A stretch of 64,000 nt of DNA. It comes from Hydractinia symbiolongicarpus. Taxonomy: Eukaryota > Cnidaria > Hydrozoa > Anthoathecata > Hydractiniidae. The position numbers and the translations under genes are program-made. Within the stretch, counting starts at the first letter, position 1. Every line of letters begins with the position of its first letter. The notes below the pieces were generated by a model, which was not told the DNA's origin, ran no database searches, and worked only from the letters and a program-made list of their open reading frames with translations. The stretch is taken from NCBI RefSeq assembly GCF_029227915.1, contig NC_079875.1, forward strand, positions 21,755,001 through 21,819,000, in the 5' to 3' direction. This document shows, in pieces, positions 44,711 through 57,500 of this stretch.

Positions 44711-47700
44711 ATTAATTTCAAACCGATTAGTCCCTGCAGTCATTTTGGTGTCAGCGGTATGAAAAACTATGCAACAATACTAAGTAAAAGTCCTATTACT
44801 TCAGTAAAAATTGAAATAATGACTTGAAACTTAGTATTACATGTTTTTAGACCAGTTTGATGAAATGAACCCAAAATTTTTTTTTACTACTATCATAGCT
44901 TCTGAGTTCTTAATTTTGGCCATTTTTGGAGACGCCGATAAACTTTTTTTGACAGCATATCAATTTTGACAAGCCATGTGTACCGAAAACATTCTAAGTG
45001 ATTCTCAGGATTAAAAATAATTCAAACAGATAAAATGTGTCCCAGGTTTAGGACTAAATACCTTATCCAGCTCAGAGAAAGTGGGAATGAGCTTCTAAAG
45101 CACAGTGTTAAATACATAATCTAAATTTTATGCCGTATAAATACAAAGTGGTTAGAAAGTTATTTTTTGTACACCTGGATCTGCAACACGTTTACCTTGC
45201 ACTAATCGCCCCGTCTGGTGCCACTCGCAATTAATTTTTGAATATCCACAGGAACTTTTTATGCAAAATGAAAAATGATAAACAACTGTATTTGCTTTGC
45301 AGAAGTAACAATAGGCTTTATCTTTATCATAAGTCGTGTGAATGTTGGTTTATGAAAAAGATATTATACCCTTAATGCTATAAGTGCTCCACTGGATTTG
45401 TAACACATTACACAAAGTGTCCTCCATGTGAAACAGTTTACGCTTTACTAAGTCTTAACCTGAAGACTTTAGGTCTTCCCACTTCAAGTGAATATTACTT
45501 CTGGCTATACTTTCCCAAATTTTGTTATTTCATAAAAGAAAACTGAAAATCTACAAAATTATTTATATATATGTGCAGAAATTTATTTATGAAATATAGG
45601 TTTCAGTTTGTTGTGGAAACATGTTTACCAACATGCAATGTCTTGCATACCTAACTAGCTATATACTCAAGTCTTGAATGTTCACTGTTATGGGAGGTCC
45701 AAATAACTACCTAGCTTTTTTTTATTTAAAATGACAGAATGCCTTACAAAATCTTTTGTGCAGCTAGCTACATTAAAGCAATATATTTAGCTTTTGTACT
45801 TTATCACTTAATTATTTAATAACAAATGCGCCCTGGAGTGCTGGCATGGTACTGGCTAGGTAGCTTAAAATCACAAAATAAATATTATCCAGATGTGACC
45901 ATCCCTCATCATCAGACATCGGAACGGCGTTTCTGTTCTTTACTTCTCATTGTAGGGTACCTCAAATTCTTGTAAATCCAATTAACAAAAATTACTTAAG
46001 AATTTCTCTTCTTGTATATTTGCAGCTTATTGACACCCTCTTATTTTAGAATATTCTCAGAAATAATAAACCAAAAGAAATTACATCACAGTTTCTTGTC
46101 CACCGCCCACGTGTGTTTGAGAACAACCCACACAAAAAAGTTCGTTATTTTTTAAATTATTTGTGTAAAAATTACTATTTTATTCACGATAAACCACTTG
46201 TCAGTCATTTTATTCCTCCAAAAAGAATCCTATCCAAGGTGCTTTTCTATTAGTGCTGAATTTAATAATTGACATGATTCAGCATAGTTTTTAAAAGGGT
46301 CTGATTGCAAAATATGATTGCCAAAGTTCAGCACTTGTAATATTTTTGTATTTGTGTACTCAGCTTCTAAAACACAGACAAGAGACATTATAAGTTCCTC
46401 TGGGTGATTACATTAATGTTGGTTGAAAAAAACCTGAATGATGAGAAGCATGTGTTTTTGAATGGGTATAGGACAATAAACTTATTTAATTTCCCTTGGC
46501 CTTGCATCAATCAAATTCTGAAGAAATAAACACTTTTAAAATGATTTTGTCAAATTTGGAAATTGTTGGTATGGTTGGAACTTTGCATATAAAATTAGTA
46601 AAGTTGCCGGATTGTTTAGTTTTTTTCTTTTATACTTTTCCGAATTAGCCTTAATTATTTATGAGATGAAAAACAGCGCTTTCAATTCCATTGACTTGGC
46701 CATCCCTTAAAAGCACTGGAAGCTTCACTATATGAAAATGTTTTCTTTTTCTTTTAGATTGTGTGCAATGGGAGTGAGTGATGTAATCTTTCAATGCGTG
46801 TGATGAAAAGAAAGCGAAACCGTTATTGTTTTTTCTGCCAAAAATTTATTTAATAAATCTTGATAAAGTTAAAAAACTGTTTTGATTTGTTTGTTTTTGT
46901 TTTAATTGTTTCCCGTGAGTTTTCGAAATTCGTTCCAGCAGATTCTGTGGCTTCTAGTGCCGGTATTTTTACGTGAAAAAAATACTATTTTGTTGTAAGG
47001 TCATTTACGAAATCGTTAACGTTAGGACCAACTTCTGCGGGTTGTACAACTCGATGTATTACATATCTTTCGGAATACTGCTAAAAGTGTAATTTTGTAT
47101 TGCGCTCTTTACTTTTATCATTCTGTGGGAAAAGGCGGTACAAAATTTTGACACGCGTTATTCGTTTTTGTTAGTTTCGCGTAATCTAATTTTCTCGCAC
47201 ATTTTGAAAAGAATATCCCACGCACATTAAATACTCGCGCAGTCTATTCGCAAAAAAAAAGGAGTTAATTATCTTTAATTATCTTTAAGCCAATAAGAAT
47301 CCTAATAGTGCAACAAATTGTTTTATTATCCAATGAACATTACTTTATTTTAAAGTTTATAATCGAAAGTTAAAGCTCGTGCAGTGTAGCATAATGAAGA
47401 TCGCCTTATAATGCGCCATCATTTCCCTCTGTACAATTTTTCAAGAACGTAGACTAAAGCTAATTATTCATGAATTTTAATTTAGAGGAATTGTTGAGGC
47501 TGAATATTTTTGGTGTAAGATTTATAGCTATAAAATCGTGACAATGTGTCATAAAAGAAAAAATAAGAATATGTAGTCTAAAAATAAACTTTCCTAACTG
47601 ATTATGTAAAAAAAATTTGCTGCCACCTTTAAAGATATTTTCCAAGCTGTTTTTCAGAGAAAAAGAGAAAATAGATAAATTTTCAGCCTTGCCGTTGTTC

Positions 47701-49061
47701 TTATTTTGTTTTTATTGTTCATCAATTTTCAGGATTATTATTTTTCTTTTAAAATTGTTCCTATAGAGAAATGAAGTTTATGTAAGTTAAGTTAGCTATG
47801 ATTTACAGTTACAATAATAATCAAAAATTGAATTTTAAAATTTAAGAATATATAATGATTTTGTTCCCCCAGTCTTCTTCAAAGTTCAGCACTTTTTCAG
47901 ATTATTGCTAATGGCGGAAATCTTTAAGCCACAGGGCTTCTTGTTTGCATTCTCGTCCCCAGTGTTTTCGAGGTTAATGTCTTCGTTTGGATACTTAAAA
48001 TAGTCCCGTCAAAATTATTTCTCCCATCGAGGTTGTATCACGGATGTGTTACGGAGCGAAATTAACCGAAATGCAAAAGGACCTGAAAACGAGGTTGAGG
48101 TTTTTTGTTACGTTTGTACAGCTAAAAGATGCACAAGACTTGAATACTCTGTTAGAACAGCGTATTTTTTTAGATTTTTGAACGCGTAGAAATTTAACTC
48201 GTGCCTGCACCCTCGAAATCAACAAATAACTAGCGCAAAGTTTAGATATTTTACTGACCTGGTCTGTCGGAGTTTATCGATGCTATGAAAAGAGCACTTT
48301 GGTTTCAGATGTGTAAAGAGTGGAGTCTTAATCTCGAACAAAAGTCTCGGTCTCTTGGACATTTGTGTACGCTCTAAACTATTTTACTCTCGTTATCTTA
48401 TTTTTCGAACTTTTCTCTATCTTAAACAAAAGTCCTGGTACCGTGCAACTTTCTCTTTATCTCAATTTTTTTTGTGTCTAAGAGTTCATCTACACAGTAA
48501 ATAGAACATAAAATGTATAAGTTTTTTTAAAAAACTCTTTTTTCACAATAAATACCAAAGAAAAACACGTAAATAGTCCGTTGCGGGTATTGTTATAACA
48601 GCAGCAGGGTAAATGTTTAAAGAAAAAAAGCGGTTATGATTAAAAAATTGAAAAAATATGCTCAAATCTTTAGTTTAAACAGTAGCTCATTAATCATTCT
48701 GTTAATTTCAATAGAAACAAGAAAACCCGTCGGTTTAAACACACAATCCAATCCTAATAAATCAATCAGAACATGGTTAAAATCTGCCTATGCAAGAAAG
48801 TGGGACGGCTTAAACACTTACAACTGCCAGAAGACTTTTCTGACCTTCTGTCAGTTGAAACAAAAAGGTTTTCAACTATCTACGCTTTTGTGGAAATGTT
48901 CTATTATAAGGGGTAGCATCAGTACTTGCATATAGATGGTGGTAAAAAAACACTGTATATAAAGAACTTTTACTATAAAAAAATATCTGTAATATTTCTT
49001 ATTTATTTTCTTTTAATAAATTTTTTCTAAAAACCAGGAATAACAAAAGAATACACAATAC
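44711..49061. other. Long AT-rich stretch, no gene recognised
   Basis: About 4.3 kb were read on both strands. Only short frames with A/T-run composition were found; a 99-codon frame at 48,636 has no domain. ATTATCTTTAATTATCTTTAA (about 47,268-47,288) is a short tandem duplication. It may be intergenic or intronic. Confidence 0.45.
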
Positions 49062-49220
49062 ACAGGGTCCGCGCTCTACTCCCCAATTTCAATCACATGG
49101 CTTGGCTTAAACCGGGGCTATGGTAACATTCACTCGCCCATGTTGATTCGCCGTCAAGAGGAATCGAACCCCGGTCTCCCGCACAGATTACGTGAGCTAT
49201 AACCACTAATCCGCGGCGAC
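49062..49220 (-). repeat. tRNA-derived SINE (deleted copy)
   Basis: On the minus strand it starts GTCGCCGCGGATTAGTGGTT, with GGGGTTCGATTCC as B-box and TTGACGGCG closing the tRNA-like part. The body then has ACATGGGCGAGTGAATG and CATGTGATTGAAATTGGGG. Compared with the 61,188 copy it lacks about 45 bp after ATTGGGGA and resumes at GTAGAGCGC. Confidence 0.75.
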
Positions 49221-49263
49221 AGATACGCCAGGCTCTACATCTTATATATTAATACGAAGCCAT

Positions 49264-49792
49264 TAATGAAGCCATTACAGTGCACCTAAAACTTTGAGGC
49301 CAAATAACTTGGAAACGAAGTGGTGACGTCAATGATTTTTCACTGCGTGGGTAACTAGGGACCACCTAGGACCAATATAGGCAAGTTTCCCAAACCTGGG
49401 TCCCCAAATCCGTTTCGGAATAGATCGGTTAATGACGTCATCAAAAAACCTTCAAACCTTAATATCTCTGCAACCGTTTGTCAAAAGTACATAGTCCTAT
49501 ACATTTTCTTGATCAGCGTTTCAAGGATTATACAATTTTTTAAAATTTGTTTTACAGTTTTGACGGGTCATTGCTGACGTCAGCAAAATATTTAAGCCCT
49601 TATATCTCATTAACCGCTCATCAAAAGCACATGATCATAAACATTTTCTTGATCAGCAGTTTGAGCAACGTGAAAACAAGGTTCTAGGTTTTTTTTTGTG
49701 GATGGGTTGCTGATGTCATCAAAATTGAAATGACGCCTTTTTTTCATTTTTATCCTGCCTAAGTGGATTTTTCCACGGGCTTTATCGACTAG
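49264..49792 (+). mobile_element. Helitron-like non-autonomous element, 3' end at 49,792
   Basis: The 3' end has GTGGATTTTTCCAC (hairpin), GGGCTTTATCGA, CTAG, then T. Inside, a module of about 145 bp (ATCTC, a CCG-T-TCAAAAG block, CATTTTCTTGATCAGC, GACGTCA-type word) is present twice in tandem (about 49,456-49,590 and 49,596-49,740). Sequence upstream of the modules matches the 1,594-1,990 copy in reverse. The 5' end (expected TC) could not be fixed. Confidence 0.55.
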
Positions 49793-50290
49793 TATACATA
49801 CTAAAAAAGCTCCTACGCAGCTTTATTTCTCTTCGATTTAAAAAATCTTAACATAACAAATGCAAAATTCTGGACTTCATTAGCGATAAATTTGTGATGT
49901 AACCAATGATGTTGTTGTCTATAATAAAGTGAAACCTTGTGTTTACAATTATATTTGATTGATGTCAAGACTTTTGGGGTGAAGAATCATCTAAAATGAC
50001 AAATTTCAAGATGATCGTATCATCATAATGAAGATACAAAATCATTAGGAACACTCGTAAAAGCTTCAGAAATAGAATGAAATGGAATAAAAAATAGAAT
50101 CAAAGTCTGCAGAATGAATTTCCAAAATTCACCTAATTTAGCTATAATAGATAGCTATAAGTCCCTTATAATTGATGCAATCAATGTGTTTTAAGCTCCA
50201 AGATGATATTAAATCAATGTAAAACCATAGTTGAAAGAGGATACGGACTAAATACATACATTAAAATCCACGACAAGTAACCAGTCAGTA
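49793..50290. other. Stretch before the LINE, no gene seen
   Basis: AT-rich; it may include LINE 5' UTR from about 50,220 onward. GATAGCTATAAGTCC and its surroundings show no coding frame. Confidence 0.4.
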
Positions 50291-50420
50291 ACTACTTGAG
50301 CATTGAAAGAGACCGGACGTGTTTTAATTTGCTCTACAGAAATAATTTAAAAATATCGATCGTGTGAAATAAAAATCAATCGTAGAAATAAAAATAAATA
50401 GATAATAGCTAAATAAAAAT

Positions 50421-51238
50421 ATGGAGAAAGAAGACAACTTAACGATTTCAGTTGAGCTAGTCAGAGATATATTCAAAGAAATGTTTCTACAGCAACAAAA
50501 AGATATTTTGAAGATTATTAGTAGTAACAGGGCAATTCTGAACGACAGACTTGATAAAATGAAAAATGAACTAGAAGAAATAAAAGAAACATGTACTTGC
50601 TTAAAAGATGAAAATAAAGAGGTTAAATCCGAAATTACAACAAACGAAGAAAGGATTAAAAAATTGGAGGATGTAAAAAAAGATCTGGAGGACATACAGG
50701 AAAAGAAAATTAAAGAATTGGAAAAAATGGTAAATCACAGTAACCACAAAGAAGAGAAAGATAGAAAGAAATTAGGCAGCTTGAAGATAGACAGAGACGG
50801 AACAACTTAAGGATCAGTGGGTTGCAGGAGAATGATGGTGAGAGCTGGGATGACACGGAAAAGAAAGTTTTGGATCTATTTGAGAATAAGCTTGGAGTTG
50901 GAAATGTTGTCATTGAGCGCGCGCATAGGATTGGAAAAAAGAACGAGGAGAAGGCAGGACGAAACACTTATGACCAAGAAGATGTACAGAAACCACCAGC
51001 ACGAACTATTGTTTTGAAGCTTCTAAATTATAAAGCTAAGACCGAACTTTTAAAGAATACTAATAAACTTGCAGGGACAGGAATTTACATAAACGAAGAC
51101 TTCTCGTATGAAACAAGAATGATTAGGAAGAAACTGTTTGGTGAGATGAAAACACACAGGGCGGAAGGGAGGTATGCTGTAGTGTTATATGATAAATTCA
51201 TAGTTCGAGAATTTAGGGGTAGGATTGCTAATGCCTAG
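50421..51238 (+). pseudogene. LINE ORF1p (coiled coil, L1-type RRM and C-terminal domain)
   Basis: The first frame (50,421-50,810) is a long heptad-type helix (LDKMKNELEEIKETCTCLKD). A one-base shift near 50,765 leads into the second frame: RRNNLRISGLQENDGESWDD, then IERAHRIGKKNE, RTIVLKLLNYKAKTELL and GIYINEDFSYETRMIRKKL. These are the conserved blocks of the L1 ORF1p (Transposase_22) RNA-binding region. The protein would trimerise and coat LINE RNA. Confidence 0.8.
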
Positions 51239-51298
51239 TTTTGTTGCACATAGCCTAAGGCTACAAATAATTTTTAGTAATTAAATTTTAATTCTAAA

Positions 51299-52172
51299 AT
51301 GGCTGAACAAACGAACTACGAAAACTTGGAATTCGACCCATTCCAGGGTAACAAAACTGTACTTTTAAACGATTTAACTGATCCAGACATAAATTTTTAT
51401 AATAATGAGATAACTAAAAACGCAAAATATTATAATCCAGATACAAACAATCTTTCTACAGAAATAGATATAAAATCTTTTTCAATACTTCATCTTAATA
51501 TTAGAAGCATACAAAAGAATTTTAAAAATTTTAAACATCTTCTACATAACCTGAAAGTCACATTTAAAATCATTTGCTTTACCGAAACGTGGTGTAATGA
51601 TATAAATATGGAGAAAAACTCAAGTTTTCAATTGCAAAATTACACAGTAATTCATCAAATTAGAAATTGCAGAAAGAAAGGCAGTGGGGTGTGCATGTTT
51701 ATTCATAATTCTATTCTATTTCAACCTAAAATCAGACACGTGCGCTAACAATAACGACTGTGAGTCATTAAGTATAGAGATAATAAACAAAGCAACTAAA
51801 AACATCCACATGCATTTACTCTACCGGCCACCTGCAGGATCAATAGAAAACTTTGAGAATCATGTGAAAAATATTCTTACTGATCACAAAGGCACGGGTA
51901 GAAACGTGTACCTCGTTGGTGATTTCAATCTAAACGTCCTTGATTTTAACACAAACAAATCTGTACAAAACTTTTTTAACTCAGTTTTTCAAAATGGGTT
52001 TATCCCACTTATAAATAAACCAACACGAGTGACGAGATTAAGTGCTACAGCCATAGATCATATCATAACCAACGATTTCACAAATACAACAATTAAAACA
52101 GGGATAATTAAAACAGATATTTCTGATCATTTTCCAATTTTCATTACGTCACAAACAACTCAATTGCTCTGA
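51299..52172 (+). pseudogene. LINE ORF2 endonuclease domain
   Basis: It starts at ATG 51,299 and has the apurinic-endonuclease blocks LHLNIRSI, FTETW, LLYRPPAGS, LVGDFNLN, INKPTRVT, DHIITN and SDHFPIF. A frame change lies near 51,690, where two frames overlap, and another near 52,172 separates it from the polymerase. All catalytic positions (E of FTETW, D and N of GDFN, SDH) are visible. Confidence 0.85.
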
Positions 52173-52194
52173 AAAAATAAAAATAACAAAAAGA

Positions 52195-53975
52195 TTGATC
52201 AATGATAAATCTATTAGTTATTTTGATAACCTGCTGTATTGTGTGGATTGGAGCCTTGTTTTAGAGAACAATAATGCTGATAAAGCTTATGAAATCTTTC
52301 TTCAAACATTTCAACAACAATATGATCAGGCATTCCCAGAACAAACAACATTTGTTAAAACTAAGACTTTGTTAAACCCTTGGTTAACCAAAGGTTTGTT
52401 AAAATCATCTAAAAAGAAACAGCGCTTGTATGAAAAGTTTTTAAAAAACAGAGCTCTTGAGAATGAAAATAAATATAAAAATTATAAACATTTGTTTGAA
52501 ATTATTAAGAGGCGCTCCAAAAAAATTTATTATAGTGGACTGATAAATAAACATAAAAACGATGCGAAGAAAACTTGGAGTATAATCAATGAAGTAATAG
52601 GTAAAACAACACTAAGCAAAGAAAAACTTCCAAAAAGGTTAAATATTGATGGAAATAAAATCGAGAACAAGTGTCTAATAGCTGAGGAGCTTAATTATTT
52701 TTTTGTGAAAGTTGGTTCCAATCTGGCATCTCAGATTGGACCTAGCAATTTGAGTTTTAAATCCTTTCTCACTGTTAATAACGCACAAATGGAAAATAAC
52801 GAATTACGTGAAAATGAATTATTCAAAGCGATCGACTCACTACAATCAAATAAAAGTCCAGGTTTCGATGACGTAAATAGTAACGTTGTAAAACAAACAA
52901 AAAATGCTATAAAAATTCCACTAATGCATATATTTAACCTTTTCCTGCTGCAAGGATATTTTCCTGAAAAACTTAAAATTGCAAGAGTTCTACCAGTATA
53001 TAAAACAGGCGAAAAGACTAATGCATCTAATTATAGACCAATATCAGTTCTTCCATGTTTCTCAAAAATACTAGAACGCATAATGTACAATAGATTTTAC
53101 TCTTTTTTGACTGCTAATAATATTTTATACGACAATCAATTTGGCTTTCAAGCAGGTCATTCTACTGATCATGCAATAGTTAAACTTGTTAATGAAATAT
53201 CAAAGGCGTTTGACGAAAACAAGTACATGCTAGGAATTTTTATAAATCTAAGCAAAGCATTTGACACCGTAGATCACAAAATTCTACTAGAAAAACTCAA
53301 AAACTACGGTATCCGCAATTCCAACATTTGCTGGTTTGAAAGTTATTTATCCAATAGAAAACAGTACATTTCCTTTGACGGTGGAAGTACAAATTACAAA
53401 ACAATCATCTGCGGAGTTCCACAAGGTTCCGTATTAGGACCACTCTTATTCCTTATATATGTAAATGATTTAAACAAAGATTCGAATATTTTACATTCAA
53501 TTTTATTTGCAGATGATACAAATCTGTTTTATGCACATAAAGATGTAAAAACATTATTTCGCACAGTCAATTATGAACTCTCTAAGCTGGCAGAATGGTT
53601 TAAGGCAAACAGACTGTCCCTAAATATTTCTAAAACAAAGTACACACTTTTTCACAGGCACAATAAAAAAGATGATATGCCATTAAAGTTTCCTGATTTA
53701 TCTATTAATAATATAAGTATAAAAAGAGCACAATCCATGAAATTTTTAGGAGTTATTCTTGATGAAAATGTTACTTGGAGAGAACATATAAATATTTTAG
53801 AAGAAAAGGTCGCAAAGAATATTGGCATCCTATTTAAAGCAAAATTTTTTCTAGATCAGAATTGTTTAAAAAACATATATTCTTCTTTCATTCACTGCTA
53901 TATAAATTATGCAAATATTGCGTCGTGCAGCACCAACGCTACAAAATTGACAAAATTACAAAATAAACAAAAACT
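52195..53975 (+). pseudogene. LINE ORF2 reverse transcriptase
   Basis: One long frame holds all palm blocks: NKSPGFDDVNSNVV, NYRPISVLPCFSKILERIMY, DNQFGFQAGHSTDHA, INLSKAFDTVDH, GVPQGSVLGPLLFLIYVNDL, LFADDTNLF (catalytic), and then the thumb (WFKANRLSLNISKTKY, FLGVILDENVTWREHI). LSKAFDTVDH and YVNDL are typical of the CR1/Jockey/Rex1 side of LINEs. The frame runs on to 54,111 through non-homologous sequence after about 53,975. Confidence 0.9.
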
Positions 53976-54599
53976 GCGGAAGTGTGTGAAAAATTTAGCA
54001 AAAGTTGAAATGTCCAACATTAAAAAAAAACTTCTAAAACCAAAAAAAGTTGTACATCTTTGCTGTTTACACGGTAAGTTTTTTTATCTTACATTTAAAC
54101 GGTCCGTTTAAACTTACCATGTATTTTAGCCTTTAGGATGTCAGCCGTCAAAGTGAAACTTGAAAACAAAGCTCTGGTCCAAAAGTGTGAAAAAATAACA
54201 TGTCTAACAAGAAGGCATTGTTTAGGTATCGTGGCATTTGACATCCGAAGGTTTCCCACTATTTACCCCCATGCTTATTAAATTCCTTCAGTTTCAAAGC
54301 GAAAATATTCCTCGAGTCTTCGTGTAGAATTTTTTTAATGAGTGAGAATATATTTCTTTTGTTTATATTATCAAACCTCGTTTTTAAAACCTTGTCTGCC
54401 ATAAAAAAGAAGCCTTGGGACTGAGGTCCAATCATGACCATCAACTTTTACGGAAGCAAATAAGTTATTTGTTTGCAAAAATAAAGAGCCACGTGCCTTC
54501 TGGGATACCCCTATAAGCACTATAGTGGCCATCGACGAATCCTCCATTCCTACTCCTACTACTACTACTACCACCTACCTGGGACTATTTGTATAGTTA
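53976..54599. other. Junction stretch, no gene seen
   Basis: It contains an inverted pair TTTAAACGGTCCGTTTAAA at 54,091-54,109 (perfect 19-bp palindrome around C) and a run of ACTACT near 54,551-54,570. Otherwise it is not coding. Confidence 0.5.
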
Positions 54600-57500
54600 T
54601 GAACATCATGCGTATGTCGATGTTCCCAACCTTTGGGAGGGTATCATCCAAAAGACCCTTACTGCGCATGCGCAAGTATATATATTTGCGCATGTCCCAT
54701 ACACCAAATCTGCAGGTATGTATGAGTGGCGAAAGGAAAGTCCCTAAATGTCCACAAGAGTAAAAAGTCTATTGCCAAAATCTCTGATAAACATGAAAAC
54801 GAGAACAGTTCGAGAGTTAAGGGAGAATGCCGATACTGCCTACACCTGAAGTCATGGATGTAGTTGACTTCTACAAGGACATAGATGAGGATGTAGAGTA
54901 TATGTTTGACAAAAATGCCTATAGCAAGGATGATGCGTGACCAAATAAATTTTGTCTTAGAAGCATACACAAAAACAGTTATGTCAGACTTTGATCACCG
55001 CATCTTTAACGCTGCTCGTGCAGAGAAGCAGATGCTCTTTGAGCATCTTTCACAGACCCGGTCAGCCGCGAATGAGCAGGCGCGTACACGTGTTTCAAGT
55101 GCGCAGTCAAAACACCTTCTCCATGACCGAGCAGGTAAGGTCAAGGAAAGAGAGCACCAGTGTGTGCAACGAGTGCCTGTACTGCAACAACAGGATAATG
55201 CCCAAGTGTCGGCACAGTCGTTAGCCCAGCGGCTCCTGGCACTATGCGCAAAAGTGAATGCCATAGATCAAAGCTAGCCAGGCAGTTGCATAATATCGTT
55301 CAGTGCTACTACAGTCACGGGAAAGCAACCACGCCCATCCTGCTTTGCTTTATCTTGGTAAGTCCGCTAGGCGCTGTGTCCAAGTATGAATATACGACCC
55401 GCCCGTACACGTCGTACAGAGTAATCTCGTTGGTCGTATAACGATACGATTGCACGCTTCTACTGCTTGCTATGAATCTTGCGATATTGCTATGCTATTT
55501 GAGATACCGACATACTATGATTAAGATGTCAACCATTGTTAAAGTGTTCGATGAAGCGAGCATCCCCGCAAAGGCTGTAAACCCAACGGAGACGACGATC
55601 ACTAAGCGGTAAGCTTTAAGAAATGCTCTGCGAAAGGGCAAGGCGCATCTCTTGCCGAAAAAGTGTACAGAGGGGTTCGTAGACAAGGCGCCGGACGAGG
55701 TTTTCGATAAGACGTATGCCGAGTATGTTCAATAAGACTTACCCAATGTGAGAAAGCAGCCAAAGCACTGTCTGCGTATGTCGTTAACATATATGCGAGT
55801 GCTATAGAAACTTGATATTTTGGAAGAGCTAAAGCAAGACATACAGGAAGACCCCTTCATCGGAAACTCCATGGTAAATTTGGGGGTTCTTTTTCTACTG
55901 CATATTGAGTAAAATTCTAGCCCCGTTAATGTTGGTGGGAACACGCTTACACAAAGTTGTCCAGTAGGAAAGAGGAGAATGTCAAGCAAGATGAGGAATT
56001 GGCTGTCAAAAATACCTTGCTCGCCTATATAGGCCAGATAGTGGGACAGTGGAGTCTCGTAGCTACTTTCTCAAGTGTTTAAGCCCTACTATTTTGTCTT
56101 TATTTTATTGGTACTTGTGATCGATGTGCCATTCCTTGCCATAATTCTCCCAGCTTATGCCTTCTGTTAACTCAGCGATGTGCTTACGAAGTGTGTCAAT
56201 ATCACATTCGAGGTACTATGTGGAAGTGAGTATCTTATTCCACTGGGGAGCGCAGCGAGTTTGATTTAAAACAACTACCGTAAGTTGTCCAGCAGGGTCG
56301 CATATGGGACTTTTTGTCTTATGTTATCATGTTCGGATATAGAGCCGCCTCCATATTCCTTGCATGTGGATTTTTTCGTAGCTGGCTCGTAAATATTACC
56401 TCCTCCGCAGGTTTTGCATCGTGATTTCTCTGAGATACCCCGATCCCACAATCCTCACACGTAGGTTTCTCCTTATCATACGAGCACTTGTTGCGCTTTT
56501 TGCATGCCTTATCGACGTCACAAGGCACATCTTTGCGTCCGTTGCCAACTTGGTTTAGTCTTAAGATTGTCTAAGGATAACGAGTATTTACATTTTGTGC
56601 ATTGCTTAGTCTCTTCCACTGTTAACCTTCATGGCTGACGAAACTCTTTGCATAATCCCAATATTCCACGGAATGCTATCCATCATCTAGCAGGTTTAAT
56701 AGGTTTCACACGGTCTAGGAATAGGACAAGGACGGCTTTCAAACTCTTGGCAGGTGTATCCAACCGCAGGTGATGGTGATAACCTTGCTGCACAGTTCTC
56801 GTGCCATACGGCTATACTGCGATAGCATGGCACTTGCTAGACCTTTGTGATTTACCTTGTGAAACTCGATGTGCAATGTTGGTAATCTTGTAGATTGCAC
56901 CAGCGGCCTTGGCGGTAGTAGGACCGGAAGTTAATGTACCTTTGATTATGTCCTCATAGGGTACAAAGTGTAGAACGAAATGCAGCCTATCGTGTAGCTT
57001 TAGCTGGTAGAATGGCGAGTCTCTAGTGAGCTCGAACATCTTTTCTCAGACGGGCGCAGAATTATTTCTGTAAGCCTTAATACCCACATGATCACTAGCT
57101 ATCACCTGTAGCGCCCTGACCCTGCCGTCGTTCGGGTTGATACCCTCGAAGATCAGGGAATTCTCAAGCTCGAGCTTAGGCAAAGGCCACAGTACGTGGC
57201 GAGGATGTTGTAGTTGTCAATGTTCTGCACCTCGTTGTCTTGCACGAATGTGCACAGGTTCTGCACGATGCTCTTACTGATGCTGCTCACGATAGTTCTT
57301 GCCTGAGATTTGCAATAGGGACCCATGCACTATGTTACAGCGTCCTTAAACTTGAGCTTTCGGATAGCAGTCTTTAGCTCTTTCCTACACATCTCCCTTT
57401 CATGCGTAAGATTTCCGCCTCTTTTTTCAGGTTGGTCATTTTTGTTTACCTGGCTGCTCCCAGCCAGATAAAGCCTATATCATACAACTCAGTGAACTAC

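Larger units (their letters stand above)
50290..53975 (+). mobile_element. Two-ORF LINE, CR1/Jockey-type polymerase with L1-type ORF1, truncated at the 3' side
   Basis: In order: a coiled-coil plus RRM-like ORF1 (50,421-51,238), endonuclease (51,299-52,172) and reverse transcriptase (52,195-53,975). At least three single-base frame changes break it. The polymerase reading ends abruptly after LTKLQNKQK, where relatives continue for another 100 or so residues, and unrelated sequence follows. There is no poly-A or microsatellite tail at the join. It is inactive but rather young, as most motifs are intact. Confidence 0.85.

Noticed and set aside
48636-48935. 99-codon plus-strand frame
   Set aside because: No homology, low coding character and no splice or promoter context.
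50324-50967. Ser/Phe-rich frames on the minus strand
   Set aside because: They are antisense to the coiled-coil ORF1 of the LINE.
51684-51748. Overlapping frames in the LINE endonuclease considered as programmed frameshifting
   Set aside because: No slippery heptamer or downstream structure was seen, and other single-base breaks in the same element show plain decay.
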